18,756 nt of DNA from Chloroflexota bacterium. Its GTDB lineage: Bacteria > Chloroflexota > Dehalococcoidia > Bin125. Shown here one piece after another: positions 13,529-18,756 of this stretch (position 1 is the stretch's first letter; each line of letters begins with the position of its first letter). The position numbers and the translations under genes are program-made. The notes under the pieces are model-generated. The model was not told where the DNA came from, made no database searches, and was given only the letters and a program-made list of their open reading frames with translations. The stretch spans positions 1 to 18,756 of the forward strand of contig JAPOXB010000108.1 of NCBI GenBank assembly GCA_026707335.1, in the 5' to 3' direction.

Positions 13529-14596
13529 TCAGCCGCCGGCCGGCGCCCCCGCGGCGGTGGCCTCTTGCATGGGGGCCTCGCGTACGCCGGGCTCGGGCGA
13601 GCCGGCGGTCATCGGGTTGCCCGCCTCGCCGGCCACGACGGTGAAGCCCATGTCGGCGATCATCGCGTGCGCGTCGGCCGTCTTCTGCCCCGGCTCCGTC
13701 AGGTAGCCGTCGACGAAGATCGAGTTGGCGGCGTACAGCCCCATCGCCTGCATCGAGCGCAGGTGCACCTCGCGCCCGCCGGCGATGCGGATCTCCGCCG
13801 CCGGGTTGAGGAAGCGCGCCAGCGACAGCTGCCGCAAGCACTGGTTCGGCGTCAGCTCGTGCACGTCTTCCAGCGGCGTCCCCTCGATGGGGATGAGGAA
13901 GTTGATCGGGATCGAGTCGGGCCCCAGCGAGCGCAGGTCCATCAGCACGTCGATGACGTCCTCATCGGTCTCTCCCATGCCGAAGATGGCGCCCGTGCAC
14001 AGTTCGAGCCCGGCCGACCGCGCCGCCCGCAGCGTGCGCAGCCGGTCCTGGTAGGTGTGCGTCGTGACGATCTCCGGCGTGAAGCGCTCGCTGGTGTTGA
14101 GGTTGTGGTTGAGCCGGTCGACCCCCGCCGCCGCCAGCTGCCCCGCCTTGTCGGCGTCGAGCAGGCCCACGCAGGCGCAGAGGTCGATGTCCATCTCGTC
14201 CTTGATCGTGCGCACCACGTCGGAGACGAAGTCGACCTCGCGCTGCGTCGGCCCGCGGCCGCTGGCCACGATGCAGTAGCGCATCGCGCCGGCCGTCTTG
14301 GCGCGCCGCGCCGCCTCGACGATCTGCTCCTTCTCCAGGTAGGGGTACTTCTCGATCTCCGCGTCCGACACGGCCGACTGCGAGCAGTAGTTGCAGTCCT
14401 CGGGGCAGAGCCCGCTCTTGGCGTTCTGGAGGACGTGCAGCTGCACCGTCGTGCCCCAGTGGTGGTGGCGCACGCGGTAGGCGGCGGCCAGCAGCGCCAG
14501 CACGTCGGCGTCGGGCGAGGCCAGCACGGCGCGCGATTCCTCACGGCTCAGGCAGTCGCCGGCCAGCGCCTTCTCGGCCAGTCGGGCGTAGTCCAC
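13529..14596 (-). CDS. bioB: Biotin synthase (radical SAM)
   Basis: BioB inserts sulfur into dethiobiotin in the last step of biotin synthesis. The radical-SAM cluster motif CPEDCNYC gives C64, C68 and C71 as [4Fe-4S] ligands. The auxiliary [2Fe-2S] site ligands are expected at C108 (RYCIVASGRG), C140 or C142 (LCACVG) and C200 (ELCTGAIFGMGE), with the Arg ligand in the REVHLRS region. Other hallmarks are NHNLNTS (163-169) and YLTEPGQKTADAHAMI near the end. The 355-aa length is normal plus a poorly conserved C-terminal tail of about 25 residues rich in Ala, Gly and Pro. GTG 14596 is chosen because GGAGGAGGAC stands about 6 nt upstream. No other bio gene lies in the window, so it is a stand-alone copy. 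Confidence 0.95.
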   Translation of the reverse strand: MDYARLAEKALAGDCLSREESRAVLASPDADVLALLAAAYRVRHHHWGTTVQLHVLQNAKSGLCPEDCNYCSQSAVSDAEIEKYPYLEKEQIVEAARRAKTAGAMRYCIVASGRGPTQREVDFVSDVVRTIKDEMDIDLCACVGLLDADKAGQLAAAGVDRLNHNLNTSERFTPEIVTTHTYQDRLRTLRAARSAGLELCTGAIFGMGETDEDVIDVLMDLRSLGPDSIPINFLIPIEGTPLEDVHELTPNQCLRQLSLARFLNPAAEIRIAGGREVHLRSMQAMGLYAANSIFVDGYLTEPGQKTADAHAMIADMGFTVVAGEAGNPMTAGSPEPGVREAPMQEATAAGAPAGG

Positions 14597-14731
14597 GGGC
14601 GTCCTCCTCCGGCACGCGCGGTCGTCGCACGGCCTGGGCCTGATTCTCCCCGACCGGCGGCGCTGCCGCAATCGCGCGGGGTGCGGGGGCCGGCGTCGGC
14701 CGGGCCCGGCCGGGATCTTCCGGCTCAGCGC

Positions 14732-17700
14732 CTATTCGCTCTGCGGGAACAGTTCGACGTCCTCCAAGCCGGCGGGGACCGGCCAGTGCAGGTCGGTGTA
14801 GACGAGCACGAACGTCCGCAAGCTGCGCAGCCCCCCGAGCGCTTGCGGGATTGGGCCCGTCAGAGGGTTGTTGTAAAGCTGCAGAATTTCCAAGTTGCCC
14901 AGCGCGCCCAATGCCGCTGGGATCGCGCCGCTGAGATGGTTGTAGCTCAGTTCCAGATGCTCCAAGTCGCTTATGTGTCCCAGTTCCGACGGGATGGATC
15001 CCGTCAGCCGGTTGCGGGCGAGTGACAGGTGCTCCAGGTTCGCCAGCGCTCCCAGTTCTGCCGGGAGGGGGCCGCTCAGCCCGTTGCGGAATAGCGACAG
15101 GGACTCCAGGTTGTGCAGCGCCCCCAACTCCGCCGGGATGGATCCCGTCAGCCGGTTACTGGCGAGTGACAGGTGCTCCAAGTTTGCCAGCGCTCCGAGC
15201 TCCGGCGGGATGGGGCCGATCAGTGCGTTGCGGACCAGACTCAGGGTGCGCAACTCCGCCAGATCGCCCAACTCGGGCGGGATCTGACCAGTGAGATCAC
15301 GGTCTGGCAGAGCCAGGATCCTGACCCGCCCCGGTGTCCCGCCGATCGTGACGCCCTCCCACTGCGTGATCGGGGTTTCGGCGTCCCAGTTCAGAAGTGC
15401 GCTGCCGGCCAGCGAGGCCTCTGCCGTCAGTAGCGCCACACAGTCGGCGACGAGTCCTGGATTCTCGTCCGCCCGGGGCACGACCGTGCCGTTCTGGCAT
15501 GACTCCGATGGAGGAACCGGCGGCGGACAGTCGGGCAGGCCGAGGTCGTCGAGGTCATGGTCCGGCACCGCCCGCAGTGCCGCTGGGATGCAGCCCGTGA
15601 GGTCGGCGTTGCCGTTCAAGGACAGCCGATCGAGCGCGGGTAGTTCGGCCAGCACCGACGGGATGATTCCCGTGAGCGCGTTGTCTCGGAGCCGCAGTTC
15701 GCGCAGGTCGGATAGGCGGCTCCACTGCGGCTGAATACGGCCCGCGAGCCCCGCCGACTCGAGATCCAACATCCGTACCCGCGCGGGCGACCCGCCGATC
15801 GTTACACCCTGCCAAGCGGTGATTGGTGTGTATGCGTTCCAGTTGAGTCTGAACACGGGTTCAGACCCGACGAACATTATCGCGTTCCCGCCGATCCCTT
15901 CCCGTGCCGTGAGCAAGGCGATGCAATCGCCGACGAGCGCGGGATTGTCCGCCGCGTCGGCGATGACCGTGCCGTTCTCGCATACTTCCGCCGGTGTGCA
16001 AACCGGGACATATGGATAGACTCCCCCCTTCTGCAGCAGGTACAGGTGTGGGTCGGCCGACGGCACGCATGAAGGCGGGAGAGGCCAGCCTGGTGACTCG
16101 GATGGCCCCCGCCAAAAGCCCCTCGGCGCACTTGGGATCGCTCCGCTGAGTTCATTGCCCTGCAGCGTCAGCGCGTCCAGGCGGGGCAGGGCCGCCAGCT
16201 CCCCGGGGATCGGGCCGCTCAACCGGTTGTCGCTCAGCCCGAGAGACTGCAGGTTTGCGAGCCTCCCCAACTCGTTGGGGAGGCTGCCGGTGAGTTGGTT
16301 TCCGCTGAGATGCAACTGCTCCAACCGACCCAGGACCACGAGTTCTCGGGGAATCTCGCCGTCCAGTTGGTTTTCGTTGAGCCACAAAGCCTCAATGTTC
16401 GCCAACCCGCCCACCGCCGGCGGGATGCTGCCGCTGAGTCGGTTGCGGCCGAGATCGAGAACCCGGAGGGCACTGATACTCGCCAACTCCGCGGGGATGC
16501 CGCCGCTCAACCGGTTCCCGTGCAGCCGCAGGGTCTCCAGGTTCGACAAAGCCCCCAGCGCCGGTGGGATGCTGCCGGTCAACTGGTTCGCCCCGAGATG
16601 TAGCTGCTCCAGCAACTCCAGGCCGCCCAGTTCCCCGGGGATCGCGCCGCTTAAGTCGTTCCGTGTCAGCAGCAGCTGTCTCAGGTTCCGTAGCGCCCCC
16701 AGCGTCGCTGGGATCCCACCCGTCAGCTGGTTCGTATGAAGCGACAAGGTCTGTAGGTGCTGGAGCGCTCCCAACGTCGAGGGGATGCCGCCGCTCAACT
16801 GGTTTCTATGAAGCGACAGGGTCTGCAGGTGTTGGAGCGCTCCCAACGTCGGGGGGATCTCGCCGGACAGCCAGTTGCCCGACAACAACAGGCTCCGCAG
16901 GTTGCCCAGCGCCCCTAGCGATGCAGGGATCGGACCGCCGAGATCGTTCCGGTCGAGGTGCAGCCACCGTAGTTCCCGCAAACTGCCGAGTTCCGGTGGG
17001 ATGCTCCCCCACATGCCGCGCCTCGTGAGGTGCAGCCCGCGCACTCGCGGTGGTTCCCCACCGACGGTCACCCCACCCCACGTCATGATCGATCGGTTGG
17101 GATCCCAGCCGAGTATCCGGCCACTGCCAGGTTTTTCCCCCGACTTGAACAGCGCCTGTGCCGAGACGAGCAGGATCGCGCAGTCTTGAACGAGTCCTGG
17201 GTTCTCGTCGGGGTTGGGTACCGCCACGCCGTTCTCACACGCCTCCGTTGGCGGCGGCGGCGGAGTCGCCACTGGTGGCGGTGGCGGCGCTTCCGGCGGC
17301 GGCGGCGGTGGTGGGGGGGTGCGGGGCGCTGGTGGTGACGGCGGCGGCGGGACGGCCGGACAGGCCGGCAGACCGAGCCCGGCGAGGTCGTTCTCGGATA
17401 CCGCCACGGCGGCCGCTGGGATGCAGCCTGTGAGGCCTGCGTTGCCGCCCAGCCTCAGGTGCCAGAGGGAAGGGAGCCCCCCCAGATAGGTGGGGATCGC
17501 GCCCGTCAATCGATTATCGTTCAGCCAGAGGACCCCCAGGTACCGCAGGTTCCACCACGCGACGGGGATTTCGCCAGTCAGATGGTTGTTGTTCAGCCGC
17601 AGGTATCGCAATCTGGTCATGTCCCCCAACTCGATGGGGATCGGGCCGGTGAGTTGGTTGTGGTCCAACTGCAGAAACCACAGGTTGCTTAGATAACCCA

Positions 17701-18598
17701 GCGACTCCGGGATCTCGCCGCTGAGTTCGTTGTCGTCGAGCCGCAGGATCTCCAGGTTCACGCGGTAGCCCCACTGCCGTGGGATGCCACCGCTAAGTTG
17801 GTTGTCCTGCAGCCGTAACTCGCGCAGCGCCCACAACTCGGCCACCGCCTCGGGGATTGACCCCGTCAGTGCGTTGTCGCTCAGGTCCAGGATTTCCAGG
17901 CGGCGCAAGGATCCCAGCGCTGCGGGAATTGGGCCGGTCAGTTGGTTGTCGTTCAGACGCAGTTCGCGCAGTTCCGCCAGAAGGCCGAGTTCCTCTGGGA
18001 TGTGGCCTGTGAGCGGTCGCCCCCACTGCCACTGCGGCCCGTGCCACTCAAGGTCTAGGCGTGTCACGCGCCGCAACACCCGACCAACGGTTACCCCGTC
18101 CCAGTCATTTATCCGCTTCTCTGGATACCAATCCAACGACGCCTCACCAGCCAGCGCATCTCGCGACGCCAGCAGCGCCTCGCAGTCTGATACCAGCCCC
18201 GGGTTCCTCCCGGGGTTCGGAACCGCAACCCCGTTCTCGCACGGCGACGGTCGCTCTGCTTCCTCCGCGGGCTCCGGCGCCGCCTCGGTCGCCTCCACGG
18301 CCTCCGCTACCTCCTCCGCTGGCTCGGGCGTCTCCGCCGGAGCCTCTTCCTCCTCATCCTCAGCTTCTGCCTCCGGCGTCTCCACCTCCGCGACCGCCTC
18401 TTCCGCTTCGGCCTCCGTCGCACCGGGTTGCTCTTCTACCTCCTCCTCCTCGACCGCCTCCTCTACCTGGGGCGTGTCGACCGCAGCCGGCTCAGTCTCC
18501 CCGACCTCCTCCCCACCGCCCGACAACGCGACCACGGCCGACACGACGCCGGCCACGATCAGCACCGGGACCACGAACCAGAGGACACGCAAGCGCAC
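14732..18598 (-). CDS. Giant membrane-anchored LRR protein with four plant-type LRR modules
   Basis: This 1288-aa protein begins with a basic stub and a membrane helix (about 5-25), so the rest should face outwards. Residues 30-118 are an acidic Glu/Ala/Pro stalk. Four modules follow. Each opens with a cap of about 60 aa: C-x-NG-x2-V, then NPxLVxDCxALL, a W/N-rich part and WxGVTxGG...RVxxLxL. Each continues with 24-aa repeats of the plant-specific consensus (LxxLxLxxNxLxGxIPxxLGxL). I count 8, 12, 2 and 6 NxLxGxIP units, 28 in all. Modules 1 and 3 end with an LTGCIPAA...LGLPxCP closing cap. A Pro-rich linker separates modules 1 and 2. No enzyme domain is visible, so adhesion or protein binding is inferred. 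GTG 18598 is the start that puts the membrane helix at the N-terminus; no clear ribosome-binding site is seen. Confidence 0.88.
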   Translation of the reverse strand: MRLRVLWFVVPVLIVAGVVSAVVALSGGGEEVGETEPAAVDTPQVEEAVEEEEVEEQPGATEAEAEEAVAEVETPEAEAEDEEEEAPAETPEPAEEVAEAVEATEAAPEPAEEAERPSPCENGVAVPNPGRNPGLVSDCEALLASRDALAGEASLDWYPEKRINDWDGVTVGRVLRRVTRLDLEWHGPQWQWGRPLTGHIPEELGLLAELRELRLNDNQLTGPIPAALGSLRRLEILDLSDNALTGSIPEAVAELWALRELRLQDNQLSGGIPRQWGYRVNLEILRLDDNELSGEIPESLGYLSNLWFLQLDHNQLTGPIPIELGDMTRLRYLRLNNNHLTGEIPVAWWNLRYLGVLWLNDNRLTGAIPTYLGGLPSLWHLRLGGNAGLTGCIPAAAVAVSENDLAGLGLPACPAVPPPPSPPAPRTPPPPPPPPEAPPPPPVATPPPPPTEACENGVAVPNPDENPGLVQDCAILLVSAQALFKSGEKPGSGRILGWDPNRSIMTWGGVTVGGEPPRVRGLHLTRRGMWGSIPPELGSLRELRWLHLDRNDLGGPIPASLGALGNLRSLLLSGNWLSGEIPPTLGALQHLQTLSLHRNQLSGGIPSTLGALQHLQTLSLHTNQLTGGIPATLGALRNLRQLLLTRNDLSGAIPGELGGLELLEQLHLGANQLTGSIPPALGALSNLETLRLHGNRLSGGIPAELASISALRVLDLGRNRLSGSIPPAVGGLANIEALWLNENQLDGEIPRELVVLGRLEQLHLSGNQLTGSLPNELGRLANLQSLGLSDNRLSGPIPGELAALPRLDALTLQGNELSGAIPSAPRGFWRGPSESPGWPLPPSCVPSADPHLYLLQKGGVYPYVPVCTPAEVCENGTVIADAADNPALVGDCIALLTAREGIGGNAIMFVGSEPVFRLNWNAYTPITAWQGVTIGGSPARVRMLDLESAGLAGRIQPQWSRLSDLRELRLRDNALTGIIPSVLAELPALDRLSLNGNADLTGCIPAALRAVPDHDLDDLGLPDCPPPVPPSESCQNGTVVPRADENPGLVADCVALLTAEASLAGSALLNWDAETPITQWEGVTIGGTPGRVRILALPDRDLTGQIPPELGDLAELRTLSLVRNALIGPIPPELGALANLEHLSLASNRLTGSIPAELGALHNLESLSLFRNGLSGPLPAELGALANLEHLSLARNRLTGSIPSELGHISDLEHLELSYNHLSGAIPAALGALGNLEILQLYNNPLTGPIPQALGGLRSLRTFVLVYTDLHWPVPAGLEDVELFPQSE
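15010..15200. repeat. 144-bp higher-order repeat inside the LRR gene
   Basis: Nearly identical stretches begin at about 15028 and 15172 (each starting GGTGCTCCA), 144 bp apart, which equals two 72-bp LRR units. They encode the repeated ANLEHLSLAxNRLTGSIP in module 4, which points to duplication of a two-repeat block. Confidence 0.7.
16736..16860. repeat. 72-bp tandem duplication of one LRR unit
   Basis: Copies start at 16736 and 16808 (both ATGAAGCGACA). Over about 50 bases they differ at only four positions. They encode adjacent repeats, both with LGALQHLQTLSLH, in module 2. The high DNA identity suggests a recent unit duplication or gene conversion. Confidence 0.8.
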
Positions 18599-18655
18599 GG
18601 ATCACGTCCACACCAACCGCACCCCTGCGTGCCGTGATTCTACACCCCCGCCGCC

Positions 18656-18703
18656 GTGACGCGAAGAGCCCGCTCGGATGAGCGGGCTCTGCTGTCGCGT
18701 CAC
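18656..18703 (-). terminator. Long hairpin directly after tRNA-Asp, probable terminator
   Basis: The inner stem of 11 bp is perfect: AGAGCCCGCTC at 18665-18675 and its complement at 18680-18690, with loop GGAT. An outer 9-bp stem, GTGACGCGA at 18656-18664 with TCGCGTCAC at 18695-18703, is separated from the inner one only by a 4-nt bulge (GCTG). It begins right at the encoded CCA of the tRNA, so it probably forms the 3' terminator or trailer structure of the tRNA transcript. The T-run after the stem on the minus strand is poor. Confidence 0.6.
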
Positions 18704-18756
18704 TGGCGACCCCGAGCGGATTCGAACCGCCGATCTCCACCTTGACAGGGTGGCGT
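18704..18756 (-). tRNA. tRNA-Asp(GTC), 3' part; 5' part beyond the window
   Basis: On the minus strand the window edge begins within the anticodon arm. The anticodon stem CCACC/GGTGG encloses loop CTGTCAA, with anticodon GTC for aspartate. A five-base variable segment is followed by the T-arm, GGCGG-TTCGAAT-CCGCT, including one G-U pair, and then the acceptor strand CGGGGTC with discriminator G. The CCA end is encoded at 18704-18706. The D-arm and 5' acceptor strand lie outside the window. Confidence 0.93.

Noticed and set aside
12310..15025. Long plus-strand open frames opposite the binding protein, bioB and the LRR gene
   Set aside because: They result from the high GC content and low stop frequency. 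The translations resemble no protein family and the opposite strand holds well-supported genes.
14732..18598. CRISPR-like regular spacing of similar sequences
   Set aside because: The 72-bp periodicity is the 24-aa LRR unit in one uninterrupted reading frame. There are no conserved direct repeats with unique spacers and no cas genes.

Overview
This 18.8 kb window is chromosomal DNA from a very GC-rich bacterium. A Chloroflexota origin is my best guess, with Actinomycetota as the alternative. It rests on the coenzyme F420 genes cofD and cofC, an RDD protein with an N-terminal zinc ribbon, a TesB-like thioesterase next to a dihydropteroate synthase, a Thermomicrobia/Chloroflexota-looking BioB, and a giant secreted-type LRR protein built from modules I associate with that phylum. 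The taxonomy is inference only. Most of the window is densely packed, ordinary housekeeping or metabolic sequence.

Layout, left to right. 1-532 (minus): truncated RDD membrane protein. 600-2652 (plus): an unknown 120-aa protein, then cofD and cofC, an overlapping pair for F420 biosynthesis. 2649-3338 (minus): a small RsmC/RlmG-like methyltransferase that shares its stop tetranucleotide CTAG with cofC and carries a tandem-repeat tail. 3424-4132 (plus): an overlapping pair, a small DUF5678-like protein and a retropepsin-like aspartic protease, lower in GC than the surroundings. 4262-4591 (plus): a small membrane protein. 4616-5676 (minus): an FmdB-type zinc ribbon followed by a CnoX/YbbN-like thioredoxin-TPR protein. 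5677-6017: non-coding, with a 158-bp composite inverted repeat and a 24-bp tandem repeat that runs into the end of folP. 6018-7737 (minus): a TesB-like thioesterase and folP. 7824-8492 (minus): an AlkA-type DNA glycosylase. 8514-11753 (minus): a large SNF2/RapA/DrmD-like helicase, clearly lower in GC and probably acquired. 11896-12288 (plus): a VanZ-like protein. 12307-14596 (minus): bioB and a branched-chain-amino-acid-type substrate-binding lipoprotein. 14732-18598 (minus): a 1288-aa membrane-anchored protein with 28 plant-type leucine-rich repeats in four modules. 18656-18703: a long hairpin. 18704-end (minus): the 3' part of tRNA-Asp(GTC).

Functional links visible in the window: CofC and CofD act in successive steps of F420 assembly; FmdB and CnoX form a tight minus-strand pair; the thioesterase and FolP are separated by only 4 nt. 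The accessory candidates most worth a second look are the modular LRR surface protein, the retropepsin pair, the orphan defence-type helicase without partners, and the repeat elements that sit at or inside gene 3' ends. I found no CRISPR array, transposase, integrase or complete defence operon.
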